NCBI GenBank assembly: GCA_905209085.1
Contig: CAJLRM010000005.1
Coordinates: 206,623-270,622 of the forward strand
DNA: 64,000 nucleotides
Source: an uncultured Eubacteriales bacterium
Lineage (GTDB): Bacteria; Bacillota; Clostridia; Christensenellales; Borkfalkiaceae
Direction of reading: 5' to 3'
Of this stretch, positions 36,197 through 45,100 are shown in pieces. The notes under the pieces are model-generated. The model was not told the DNA's origin. It did not search any database and was given only the letters and a program-made list of their open reading frames with translations. Within the stretch, counting starts at the first letter, position 1. Each line of letters begins with the position of its first letter. Both the position numbers and the translations under genes were made by a program.

Positions 36197-38257
36197 TCAA
36201 GCGTCTTCTCGTTTCAGTTTTATCTCGAAAAATCTTGCCGCGAACTCCTCCGCAAAGCGGATGGTAAGCGTATTTCCCGAAACGGAAAAATCAGAGGGCA
36301 TATTTTTCGGATATTCCACCGACGCCGACAAAATCGTTTCATCCAGCGGTATTTCCGTTACTTTTTCACCGCCAAGATTCCACACCGCCAGATAGAGTAT
36401 CCCGTCCGACGTAAACCCGCCCGCCACCGTCTTTTTTTCAAAATCGGCGAATCCCAAAGGAAAGCAGGGGAGCGCCCGCTTTTTGAGCGGAGTCAATTTG
36501 TCATAGCAGGCGATTCCCTCTTTAATCAGTTCCTTTTTTTCCTCGCTCAAAAGCCCTATGCGGCTCGCAAGATGCATTCTGCCCATAAACGAGTTGATCA
36601 TATTCATAACGATCTGCTCTTTGCCGATATTCTTTTCCACCCAGCTTTCGTCGGGAGCGAAAAGGTCTTCGGGACCGCCGTTCCCTGCGACGGGATAGCT
36701 CCATACCGCCGCCTGTTCGGGCAATACCGCAGACAAAATATTCCCAGCGATATACGGATATTTTTTATAGTCGATCTGATCGGAAGTCGATACGATAGAA
36801 AAATGTTTCAGCGTTTCATAATCCATTCTCATGCCGCCCGAGGAACAGGTTTCTATCAAGACCTCGGGATAAGCAGCCCGGATTGCGTCGATCCATTCCA
36901 AATAGGCTTTGCGGTCCTCTTCAAGGCCCTCTCCTAAACTTTCCCCTTCGGCGCCCGTTCCGATCCCCATATCCTGATTATAATCCATCTTGATGTATTC
37001 CGCGCCGTACTCTTCCACCATCCGCCGAATCGTGTCGGTAAGATAATCGACGACCTTTGTATTTCGGAAATTCAAAAAATACCGTCCCATCGTACAGATC
37101 TTTTTTCCGTAACGGTGCAAAAAACAATCCTCGTCGTAATAGGCAAGCATCTCCTCGCACTGATAGCCGACCACTTCCGGCTCAATCCAAAGCCCCGCTT
37201 TCATTTCCAAAGAGCGAACGGCGTCCGTCACAGCTCTTATTCCGTGCGGAAATTTCGTTCGGCTTTCTTTCCACGCCCCGACGCGGGGATAAATCTCATC
37301 TCCCGCAACGTCGTCGTGCCAGCCGCAGTCGATCACGTAATATTTTACGTTAAACGAAGCTATTTCCGAAAGGTACTTCCATGTGTTTTCTTCCGCGGGA
37401 CTCTCCCAGGACAAGTGCATATATTCGTTGAAGATGACGGGCAAATTCTCGTCCGCACGATTCGTCCCGCGTATTGCGCGCCGATATTTCGTCATCTCGC
37501 CGATAACGCCGTTTAAGCTGTCGGAAACGCTTATCGCGACGTTTACAGTCCGATAGCTCTCCGCGGGCATCAGCTTTTTATACCATCCTCCGAAAGTCCC
37601 GTTCGCGCCGCCCAGATATAAATAGATACTGCCGTTGTCGCTGATTTCGTAATACCAGGAATGATTGCTTTCGATTTGAAACATCGCGTATTTCCCGCGG
37701 TACGACAAAATCCCCTGCGGCAACTCCTCTTTGGTGGACCAGCTGCCGACATTGGAACAAAAAATTCTTTTCTGACTCGTCGGGCGGGTCTTGAACAGAC
37801 CGAGATCGTATAAAAAAGCCTTTCTCGGCTGACATTCGCCGTGGTGACTTTGCAGGAATCTGTAAAACTCGATTTCCGCCGAATTTTCCGCGCCTCCTAA
37901 AAAACCCGAATAGACAAACGAGGATACCTCGTCCAATACAAGGGCGCCGTCGGAGATATTTTCGACTTCCGTATAGACGCTTACGGTGTTTCCCAAACGG
38001 GCAAAATGCGTCCTCGTTTCCACGAGTTCGCTCCGCTGTACGATAACGAGCGAGTCCTTCGCAAAGCTATGCGAAACGTATTCGAGTGCGGCGGATTCCG
38101 AAGAACAGATCATTTTGTTCCCGAAATGGCTGTCCCGATTTTCGCCCGCCACGTTTACCTCGGTAAAAATCCCGGCCGAATCCGAGCCGTCGACGGCGCA
38201 AAGACGAACTTTTTTACCGTCTGTCCTGAATTTCAGAAACCCGAACGTAAATTCCAT
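36197..38257 (-). CDS. Alpha-galactosidase, GH36
   Basis: A 686-residue GH36 enzyme: an N-terminal beta-sandwich (~1-290), a TIM barrel with the nucleophile motif YIKMDYNQDMG (Asp ~424) and the acid/base region ETCSSGGMRMDYE (~475), and a C-terminal beta domain. It hydrolyses terminal alpha-galactosides; related members act on alpha-N-acetylgalactosamine. No export signal, so a cytoplasmic enzyme. The ATG at 38257 is preferred over one five codons upstream because GAGGTGACCAT precedes it. Twelve bases before the esterase gene, same operon. Confidence 0.92.
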   Translation of the reverse strand: MEFTFGFLKFRTDGKKVRLCAVDGSDSAGIFTEVNVAGENRDSHFGNKMICSSESAALEYVSHSFAKDSLVIVQRSELVETRTHFARLGNTVSVYTEVENISDGALVLDEVSSFVYSGFLGGAENSAEIEFYRFLQSHHGECQPRKAFLYDLGLFKTRPTSQKRIFCSNVGSWSTKEELPQGILSYRGKYAMFQIESNHSWYYEISDNGSIYLYLGGANGTFGGWYKKLMPAESYRTVNVAISVSDSLNGVIGEMTKYRRAIRGTNRADENLPVIFNEYMHLSWESPAEENTWKYLSEIASFNVKYYVIDCGWHDDVAGDEIYPRVGAWKESRTKFPHGIRAVTDAVRSLEMKAGLWIEPEVVGYQCEEMLAYYDEDCFLHRYGKKICTMGRYFLNFRNTKVVDYLTDTIRRMVEEYGAEYIKMDYNQDMGIGTGAEGESLGEGLEEDRKAYLEWIDAIRAAYPEVLIETCSSGGMRMDYETLKHFSIVSTSDQIDYKKYPYIAGNILSAVLPEQAAVWSYPVAGNGGPEDLFAPDESWVEKNIGKEQIVMNMINSFMGRMHLASRIGLLSEEKKELIKEGIACYDKLTPLKKRALPCFPLGFADFEKKTVAGGFTSDGILYLAVWNLGGEKVTEIPLDETILSASVEYPKNMPSDFSVSGNTLTIRFAEEFAARFFEIKLKREDA

Positions 38258-38281
38258 ATGGTCACCTCGCATGAAAAATTT

Positions 38282-39424
38282 TCAATTTTTTTCTTCAAAG
38301 CTCAAAGGATACTCCATGACGTCGGTGGCGTTATGACAAAGCAACGCGGAGATTTTCCCGTTCAGCGTCGAAGCGGGCAGACGGCGGCTGTCGGATACCA
38401 ACGATATGTAATGATTCCCAAAATATCCGTCCTTCCCGCCGCCGTAAGGCAAACGAATGGGTGCGCTCCAATGGAGCAAATCTTTTCCCGTACGAAATTC
38501 GGCATAATCCGCCACAAAGGAATTGATATCTTTACAGTTCCGATTTATTCGCGTGGAAGTCATGACATAGAGATCCAATTTCTCCGAATAGGCGATTTTG
38601 GGATGCCACGCATATTTCACGACGGACGTTTCCCTGCCGAGATTCCCCGCTTCGCAAAAACTGCCGTTATAGTACTTGACGAAGTCGCCCATCGTGCCGT
38701 CGGTGCGGATGCGGCTGCGCGCGTAATATGCGTCGCAGCGCTTTGCGTTCCCCGTATCTTTTTCTATCGTCAGAATATTATAAATAAGATAGAGAAACCC
38801 GTCCTTCCGATTGACGAACAAAGTGAAATCTCCGCTGCCGAGAGAGATCGTTTTTCCCCTTTGACCGATAACGTTTATTTTATCGGGATTGTAACGCTCG
38901 CTGAAACAGACCTGCTGCGAGGTGACGACCCACCGGGAAAAATCCCACGTCCTTCCTTCGTCGTCCGAATACATCAGCCCGATATGCCTAAAATCCGAAT
39001 CGAAACGGGGTTTTTCGCAAAGTCCCCAGGAATCATAGCCGCTGCCCTGTCCGTTCCAGCCCGTTTCGTTGTGAAAAAAACAAAAAAAGCGATGCGTTCT
39101 CGGACAGATATATAAGCCCATCGGCCATACCGATCCCCTGGATAGGATCCCCTCCGGGTACTTTATCCCATCGAAAGCGGCGCCCGCTTTTCCCGTATGA
39201 AAATTCGTATGCGCGGGATACGCTTCACGGAGGTCGGAAAAACAACTGCCTTTAAAGACGCCGATATGGCCGACGTGCGTATGCCCGCTGATCGCCCACA
39301 GCGTTCCGTCGGAATCCCGATACATCGGCAGCGTTCCGTCCTGATAAATGTCATTCTCGTTGGAAAAAACGGTTTTGCTCCCTTTTCCTATGCCTATTTT
39401 ATATTTTTTTAAAATATTCTCCAT
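38282..39424 (-). CDS. Sialidase-like beta-propeller protein
   Basis: A 380-residue cytoplasmic protein with the repeating strand pattern of a six- or five-bladed propeller and one clear Asp-box-like element, YSDDEGRTWDFS. It begins with GKGSKTVFSNENDIYQDGTL. Arg residues that would form a sialidase triad cannot be assigned confidently, so a glycosidase or glycan-binding role is open. TGGTGGCTCA precedes the ATG. It sits directly upstream of GH36 and downstream of the DMT transporter, in what looks like one operon. Confidence 0.65.
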   Translation of the reverse strand: MENILKKYKIGIGKGSKTVFSNENDIYQDGTLPMYRDSDGTLWAISGHTHVGHIGVFKGSCFSDLREAYPAHTNFHTGKAGAAFDGIKYPEGILSRGSVWPMGLYICPRTHRFFCFFHNETGWNGQGSGYDSWGLCEKPRFDSDFRHIGLMYSDDEGRTWDFSRWVVTSQQVCFSERYNPDKINVIGQRGKTISLGSGDFTLFVNRKDGFLYLIYNILTIEKDTGNAKRCDAYYARSRIRTDGTMGDFVKYYNGSFCEAGNLGRETSVVKYAWHPKIAYSEKLDLYVMTSTRINRNCKDINSFVADYAEFRTGKDLLHWSAPIRLPYGGGKDGYFGNHYISLVSDSRRLPASTLNGKISALLCHNATDVMEYPLSFEEKN

Positions 39425-39488
39425 TGAGCCACCAAGTTATAAAATTTGCCGCGGCGTTCCCGCCGCTTTGCCGTTTTATGCCGCTGTG

Positions 39489-40376
39489 CTATATATTCAT
39501 AAAAATCGTTGAAATCAGCCCCACCAAAAATCCCGCCAGCTGTCGTCGGGTGAGCTTTTCCTTAAAAAATAATAAAGAGAGCAGAAGCGTAAGCGCCAAG
39601 CTGATTCCGCAAATCGTCGAAAAGATCAGCCGCGCGGGAAGCAGTCCGACGCAGACCATCACCAAAAGATTCAACACCGCGTTTGCGATTCCGTAAACAG
39701 CGGCAATCCACCCTCCCTTTCGGAAATTTACAGCGACCGTTTCTTTGTCCCTGCGGGCGAAAATATACACCGACACACAGCTGAAAACGAACACGACCGC
39801 CATGGCGATCATCATAAATTCACTTTTATAGAATCCTTTTTTTTCCGTCTGCTGATAAGTCTGCAAAATCGACAGCGTTCCGTTCACGAGCATCGCCGCG
39901 AGCGCAAACGCGATCCATTTTCCTCCACTCCGCTTTTTTGCCGCGCCCTCTTCCGCGCTCTTCGTTTCTTTTTTCTTTCCGATAAGAAACACCGCGATCA
40001 TTAAAAGCGCCAGACCGACATAAAAAAAGGCGCCGGGATAGGAACGATAAAAAATCAAGCCGAATAAAGTCGGAATCATCAGCGAATACGCTATGATGAG
40101 CGAAACGAGGGATACGTATCCCGACGCAAGAGCGCGCAGCATAAATACAAAGTACAGACAATAACAAACGCCGTACGCCGCCCCCATCCCCAGCGTCAAC
40201 CAGTCGAACGCAAAAGAGAATCGGCCGTATATCCAATAAAACAGAAAAACCATGACCGAAACGATCAGCGTATAGCAAAACGGATTCGTTCGCTTGACCC
40301 TGCGGTTGTAACATTCCCCGACGACGTTGCAAACGCTGTTGAGTACCGCAGCCAGAATCATCGCCGCATATCCCAT
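39489..40376 (-). CDS. EamA/DMT family transporter
   Basis: A 295-residue integral membrane protein with about ten hydrophobic segments in two repeated halves, as in drug/metabolite transporters. The C-terminal half has LLPARLIFSTICGISLALTL and FFKEKLTRRQLAGFLVG, the latter being the conserved EamA end motif. It is the first gene of the 35-40 kb unit, after a terminator, and could export or import a sugar or related small molecule; the substrate is unknown. Confidence 0.85.
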   Translation of the reverse strand: MGYAAMILAAVLNSVCNVVGECYNRRVKRTNPFCYTLIVSVMVFLFYWIYGRFSFAFDWLTLGMGAAYGVCYCLYFVFMLRALASGYVSLVSLIIAYSLMIPTLFGLIFYRSYPGAFFYVGLALLMIAVFLIGKKKETKSAEEGAAKKRSGGKWIAFALAAMLVNGTLSILQTYQQTEKKGFYKSEFMMIAMAVVFVFSCVSVYIFARRDKETVAVNFRKGGWIAAVYGIANAVLNLLVMVCVGLLPARLIFSTICGISLALTLLLSLLFFKEKLTRRQLAGFLVGLISTIFMNI

Positions 40377-40408
40377 ATTCCCTCTTTCTTCCTTTTTTCA
40401 AAATAATC

Positions 40409-40437
40409 AGCCGCCCCCTTTACAAACGGGAGCGGCT
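40409..40437 (-). terminator. Terminator of the 40-51 kb glycan operon
   Basis: AGCCGCCCCC (40409-40418) and GGGAGCGGCT (40428-40437) form a 10-bp stem with one wobble and a 9-base loop, followed on the minus strand by GATTATTTTG. It separates this operon from the DMT transporter unit. Confidence 0.75.
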
Positions 40438-40477
40438 TTCCGTCTTTTCTTTTCCGCCGTCCGCGACGGCTGCCGCC

Positions 40478-42109
40478 TTATTTCAAAAACATGAAGTCGT
40501 CGATATAGAACGTGCCGATTTCGCTGGCGGGGGTGTAGGCGAAATTAAAGTAAATTTTTCCGACGTGAGAACAAATATCGTCGAAATCCCCTCTGCAAAC
40601 GCCGTTGATCGTCATATCGATCACGACACGCTGCCAGGAGCCGCCCTTTATGGTCTGACCGACGCCGCAGTTAAACACATCTCCTCCGTCCGTCTTCCAG
40701 ATCTCGATGCCCTGACCGATCGCCACATCCTTTTCAAAATACGCCCAGAACGAAATATATCTGTATCCGGAAATATCGATATGATTTTCGTCGTAATTCC
40801 CGTTTTGCCAATAGCCGTTGTATTTCGTTCCGTTATCATCTCGTTCCAGCAAAGAATTCGGCTGCAAGATAAATCCGTATGCGCCGTCGGGCGTCGAGCT
40901 TTTTATGCTCATGTCGCCGCCGTGCGCCTTCTCATTAGACGCGGTGAAATTCCCCACGCCGTCCCCGTTGCTCTTTCTTTCGAAATCATCGGCGAGCGCG
41001 CCTTCCAAGGTCGTTACTTCCAGTTTCTCCGCGCCCGGAACGGAAGCCGAAGCCGTTTGGGTGGCAGGTCTTCTCGCCTCCACATAATACGTCGTCTTTC
41101 CTTCGAGTCCGGAGAAAATGCCCGTGCTCTGCCATTCGCTCACGCCGGCGCCCGACGCGTCCGTCAATCGATATTCCGTATCCTCTTCCGCGACGATCGC
41201 AAATCCGTCGTCCATCACCATCGTATTCGTATCCAGAGCGGGGGCAGTTTCGGGCACGTCCGTCCTCTGAGGCAATATGACTTTAAAAGCCGCGTTCGCA
41301 GTGGCGGCCTCGTAATTTTCGGTCGCCGCCGCAGTCGCCGTTACGATATACGTCCCCGCGGCCGTGGGTTTTACAGAACTCGCCGCATACACGGTATCCC
41401 CCGTCCCCTCGTAGAGATAGGTGACTTCGCCGCCCGAAAGGTTCGTTTTTACCACGGGAGATACGTCCGTTTGAGAAACCGTGTAATCGTCCATCGAGAT
41501 CACAAGACTGCCCGCCGCCTTTTCGACGGAAAACGCCGCTTCCGCCGTCGCGGAGAGGTAGTTCTCCGTTTCCGCCGCCGTCGCGGTCACTTTGTAACTG
41601 CCGACGCCGCCGGGCTGCTGAGCGCTCGCTTCATACGCGGTTGTCCCCGTGCCCTCGTAAACGTAACTGACCGCGCCGCCGGAATTCCCCGACACCGTCG
41701 GAACTACGCCCGTCTGTCCGTAAGTATAATTCGGCATCGAAACGGTAAAATGATTCTCCGCCTTTGCGATGATCAAAGACACGGTAGCCGTATATTCGTT
41801 GTATTTGGAATCCCCCTCGAAGGAAATGGTGACGGAATATTTCCCCGCGTTCGTAGGCGCGGTTTCGCTCTCCGTATACACCGTCCCGTCAATTCCCGCA
41901 TATTTTACGGTAAATTCCACCGACTGTTCGCTCGTCGTCGTCACGGCGACGGGCGCTCCGTTGTAGACGGCGTTCACGACGCCTTCCTCTGCGCCCGTAA
42001 CGGTCGCGACAACGTTTTGCTTTTCGGCGGTGCAGGCGGCCGTCATTCCCACGGCAAGGCACGCCGCCATCAACAGACACAGCGTTTTTGTTTTGTTGTT
42101 TTTTGTCAT
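40478..42109 (-). CDS. Lipoprotein with MBG/Ig-like repeats and C-terminal binding module
   Basis: A 543-residue lipoprotein: lipobox MTAAC (Cys ~20), then three tandem Ig-like domains of about 85 residues. The second and third are close repeats (SYVYEGTGTTAYEASAQQPG versus TYLYEGTGDTVYAASSVKPT), of the MBG type. Residues ~370-543 are a beta-sandwich with YISFWAYFEK and FYIDDFMFLK, the module reused in two neighbouring lipoproteins. No enzyme motif is seen. The ATG at 42109 follows AAGGAGAAAAAAG; the frame is open further upstream without a ribosome site. Likely a glycan-binding surface protein. Confidence 0.75.
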   Translation of the reverse strand: MTKNNKTKTLCLLMAACLAVGMTAACTAEKQNVVATVTGAEEGVVNAVYNGAPVAVTTTSEQSVEFTVKYAGIDGTVYTESETAPTNAGKYSVTISFEGDSKYNEYTATVSLIIAKAENHFTVSMPNYTYGQTGVVPTVSGNSGGAVSYVYEGTGTTAYEASAQQPGGVGSYKVTATAAETENYLSATAEAAFSVEKAAGSLVISMDDYTVSQTDVSPVVKTNLSGGEVTYLYEGTGDTVYAASSVKPTAAGTYIVTATAAATENYEAATANAAFKVILPQRTDVPETAPALDTNTMVMDDGFAIVAEEDTEYRLTDASGAGVSEWQSTGIFSGLEGKTTYYVEARRPATQTASASVPGAEKLEVTTLEGALADDFERKSNGDGVGNFTASNEKAHGGDMSIKSSTPDGAYGFILQPNSLLERDDNGTKYNGYWQNGNYDENHIDISGYRYISFWAYFEKDVAIGQGIEIWKTDGGDVFNCGVGQTIKGGSWQRVVIDMTINGVCRGDFDDICSHVGKIYFNFAYTPASEIGTFYIDDFMFLK

Positions 42110-42128
42110 CTTTTTTCTCCTTATTCCT

Positions 42129-43016
42129 CTATTTTTTACCGACGCAGTCCTTCCCGACGGAAAGAATTTCGTCGTGTAATTTCTTCCAGTTTGCATCTCC
42201 CTCTTCCTGTCCGAAAAGATGATCCAGCCCGATATTTCCCAATTCTTCCACTTCACGCGGAAAGGTGTAATAGGTGAAACACAACAGCCCGCCGGGATTC
42301 TTTTCTTTTTTGAGAAGTTCGTAACAGCCGTTCAAATGTTCCAGACAGTGCGCCTCGTCTTTATCCCCCCGATAATTCATGACGCAGGGAATATACCAGA
42401 TCCTGACGTCCGCTCTGTTGCCGAGCCGCTCTTTCATTTCGTCCGCGATATGTTTGTACTTCCAATCGAATTTGTGATACATATCGAACGCCACGTCGGT
42501 GAGATATCGCCCCGCTTTCTCCGTAATCGGCTGAATGTTCCCCGTCGTCCAGATATCGGGGGCGACGCCCGCGACGGAGAAGCAGCAAAAGATTCTCTTT
42601 CCCTTCCACGCGCCCGCAAGGTATCCCGTCGCCTTTTCAAAATCTTCCAGCGAAATCCCGTTTAAAAGCGGCTCGTCTATATAAAATCCTTCGATGGCGT
42701 CGTCGCAGCCGAGCGATTTCAAAAAAGCAATTTTTTGGTCTATGATTTTTTCCCAATCCTTCACGAGCACGCATTTCACGGAATACTCTTCCCCCACATC
42801 CACCATTTTCTGATAGGTGACGTGGCGGAAAATCCACGTGAAAAACGCGACGTATAATTTCTTGCCCTTTTGCGCGATCTCTTTCGCCATCTCTACGGAA
42901 ACGGGATCCTCGGGGTTCCCTTCCGAAAGAAAAACGTCGACATAATCGCTTTTCAATAATTCTTCGAACACGTCGGGATATACGTTTTTAGCCGTATGAA
43001 AAATTCCGAAATTCAT
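42129..43016 (-). CDS. TIM-barrel-like protein, putative glycosidase, cytoplasmic
   Basis: A 295-residue protein I do not recognise as a named family. It parallels the N-terminal half of the lipoprotein encoded upstream (43030-45099): GFYIDEPLLNGISLEDFEKA against GYYVDEPLLLGVPLNDLHEA, FCCFSVAGVAPDI against MVIFSAAGISTEY, and TYYTFPREVEELGNIG against NAYTYPAEVENIGNIG. The strand-helix rhythm and the conserved Asp-Glu-Pro after a beta strand fit a glycosidase-like TIM barrel. It has no signal peptide, so the pair gives one surface and one cytoplasmic version. Activity is unproven. Confidence 0.6.
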   Translation of the reverse strand: MNFGIFHTAKNVYPDVFEELLKSDYVDVFLSEGNPEDPVSVEMAKEIAQKGKKLYVAFFTWIFRHVTYQKMVDVGEEYSVKCVLVKDWEKIIDQKIAFLKSLGCDDAIEGFYIDEPLLNGISLEDFEKATGYLAGAWKGKRIFCCFSVAGVAPDIWTTGNIQPITEKAGRYLTDVAFDMYHKFDWKYKHIADEMKERLGNRADVRIWYIPCVMNYRGDKDEAHCLEHLNGCYELLKKEKNPGGLLCFTYYTFPREVEELGNIGLDHLFGQEEGDANWKKLHDEILSVGKDCVGKK

Positions 43017-43029
43017 TCTTTTCTCCTTA

Positions 43030-45099
43030 TTATTTCAAACCCACCACGCCGATTGAATCGATAAAGACGTTTTCAGGTTCCCGATCCGTCAACAGCGTGA
43101 TCATGTGCATATGACTGAGCGTATATTCCGGCGTCGAGGTGATGCCGCTGAACAGGGACAAATCGAAGGAAATCTTCGTCCACGTATTCTTTTCCACCGC
43201 AAACGACTGCGAGGTGCCGCACCCGCCCCAGGTATCGGCAATGAGCCACGCGCTTAGCGACAATTCTTTATCCGAATAAATCCAGAATTCGAGTTTGATA
43301 CAGTCCGCGATCGAATAGAGATTGGAAGAATTTGCGGGATAAAGAAAATCCGAAAAATAATTCTCGCTCATATACTTTCTTTCGTTGTCGTTGTATTTGA
43401 ACCTGAATTTTCCCGAATACGCGCCGTCGTGCTTGACGATTCCCGACGGTTCGTAAGAGGAATAGACGGGAATTTGTCCCTTTTCAAAATCCTGAACAAT
43501 GATCGTTTCGTACTTTTTGACTTTATAGGCATACGGGGCTTTTTGCCCCTCTTTCAGCCACACGTATCTCGCGGCGCCTTCCGCTACGATCATATCCGTC
43601 ACGTCGATTTCCGAATTTCTTTCGTACGGAAGATAATCGATTCCGTTCAGGGACACGGCATACCCTTCCACGTCGAATTTCACCGTTTTTTTGTCCGAAG
43701 AGTAGTCTTCCGTGATCAGATCCGCCGCGATCATCGTATCGGTCGCTTCCGTAATGGCAAACGCGACGATCTTTTCGGCGGCTTTCCGATAAAGGCTTTC
43801 CCCGACGGAAATTTTCGCGGAATATTTGCCGATTGCCGACGGCGCCTCCTTCGTCCAATCCTCCGTTCCCTCTTTGGCGTATTCGCAGACGAGATTGGGA
43901 ATATACGCTCCGATCGCGGGAGAGTGCGGCGCGGCGTCGTAGATAAACGTCTGATTGTCGGCGCAGACGATCTCCGTTTCCGCCTTGACGAGCTTTCCTT
44001 CGTTTGCCGCGTTGATTTCCGCGGCGATTTCCCCGATTTTTCCGGCGAGGCGGGTCCAGGGAACGAAGTCCACGCCGGGCGTCACCTGCGTCCCGTCGTC
44101 GTTGTAAAATTTATAATAATACTTTTTCCAAGGATTCTTTTTATCCTTCCACGTCATAAACTCTTCCGTGGTCGTATACGCCATATCGCAAAATCCGATA
44201 TTGCCGATATTTTCCACTTCCGCGGGATAGGTGTAGGCGTTATAAAGCATCATGCCCATCCCCCCTTCGGCTTTTTTCACGACCTCCCAGCATCCTTCGA
44301 CGCTTCCTATGGCGTCGTCCTCGGTCACTTTGCTCGCGTAATTCATCACCATGGGCACCGCCCAGTAATTTTTATCCATGCCTTCGAACATTTGCGTCAT
44401 CTCGTCCCATAAGTCGAGATAATAATCGCCGAACGCTCCGTAAATGTCGAATCCGATGTCCGTGATATACTCTCCGCCTTCCCTCGTCAGCCGATCTTTT
44501 CCCGCTCCCATCGCGTATTCCGTACTGATTCCCGCCGCGGAAAAGATCACCATGAATCTTTTGTCGGGAAAAGTTTTCATAAACGCTTTGCTCGCTTCGT
44601 GCAGATCGTTGAGCGGAACGCCGAGCAGCAACGGCTCATCCACGTAATAACCGAGAAAAGCGTCGTAATAATTTTTCGAACAAAGCGTTTCTTTCATCTT
44701 GTGCATACGCACGTAGATATCTTTATACACCGTATATCCCGCGGAAGCGCTCCAAAGATACGTGGAGTCGAAAATGAAGAACCTCTTTCCCTTTTCGTAA
44801 ATTTTGTTGCAATAATAGTCAAACTGCGTTTCGTCGGGAATTTCCACGCGGCTCATCAAAAATACGTTGAACAGATCCCCCTCTACCGCGTCCTCGAATT
44901 TTATCTGATTTTTTACGTCGTCGATTACGGGCGTGATATGATACATTCCCAGCATCATCCGCTCGTCCGTATACTCGTTCGCCGTCTTTTCGGCAAGCGG
45001 CTTTTTCTCGGGGGGATCGTCCGTTTTACAGGCGGCGGAGAAAAAGCAAGTAAAAATCATCATCAACGCCGCAAAAAATGCAATTGTTTTTTTACTCAT
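43030..45099 (-). CDS. Lipoprotein with TIM-barrel-like putative glycosidase domain
   Basis: A 689-residue lipoprotein: lipobox FSAAC (Cys ~24). Residues ~45-330 are the TIM-barrel-like domain shared with the downstream cytoplasmic protein, with GYYVDEPLLLG near 150 as the candidate acidic site. Residues ~365-520 are two small Ig-like domains; ~530-689 is a beta-sandwich (FEKGQ, LEFWIYSDKEL, NVFIDSIGVV) matching the module in the adjacent lipoproteins. GAGGTGTGAA, overlapping the previous gene's stop, precedes the ATG. I infer a surface glycan-processing enzyme; no listed family name can be assigned from sequence alone. Confidence 0.65.
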   Translation of the reverse strand: MSKKTIAFFAALMMIFTCFFSAACKTDDPPEKKPLAEKTANEYTDERMMLGMYHITPVIDDVKNQIKFEDAVEGDLFNVFLMSRVEIPDETQFDYYCNKIYEKGKRFFIFDSTYLWSASAGYTVYKDIYVRMHKMKETLCSKNYYDAFLGYYVDEPLLLGVPLNDLHEASKAFMKTFPDKRFMVIFSAAGISTEYAMGAGKDRLTREGGEYITDIGFDIYGAFGDYYLDLWDEMTQMFEGMDKNYWAVPMVMNYASKVTEDDAIGSVEGCWEVVKKAEGGMGMMLYNAYTYPAEVENIGNIGFCDMAYTTTEEFMTWKDKKNPWKKYYYKFYNDDGTQVTPGVDFVPWTRLAGKIGEIAAEINAANEGKLVKAETEIVCADNQTFIYDAAPHSPAIGAYIPNLVCEYAKEGTEDWTKEAPSAIGKYSAKISVGESLYRKAAEKIVAFAITEATDTMIAADLITEDYSSDKKTVKFDVEGYAVSLNGIDYLPYERNSEIDVTDMIVAEGAARYVWLKEGQKAPYAYKVKKYETIIVQDFEKGQIPVYSSYEPSGIVKHDGAYSGKFRFKYNDNERKYMSENYFSDFLYPANSSNLYSIADCIKLEFWIYSDKELSLSAWLIADTWGGCGTSQSFAVEKNTWTKISFDLSLFSGITSTPEYTLSHMHMITLLTDREPENVFIDSIGVVGLK

Positions 45100-45100
45100 T

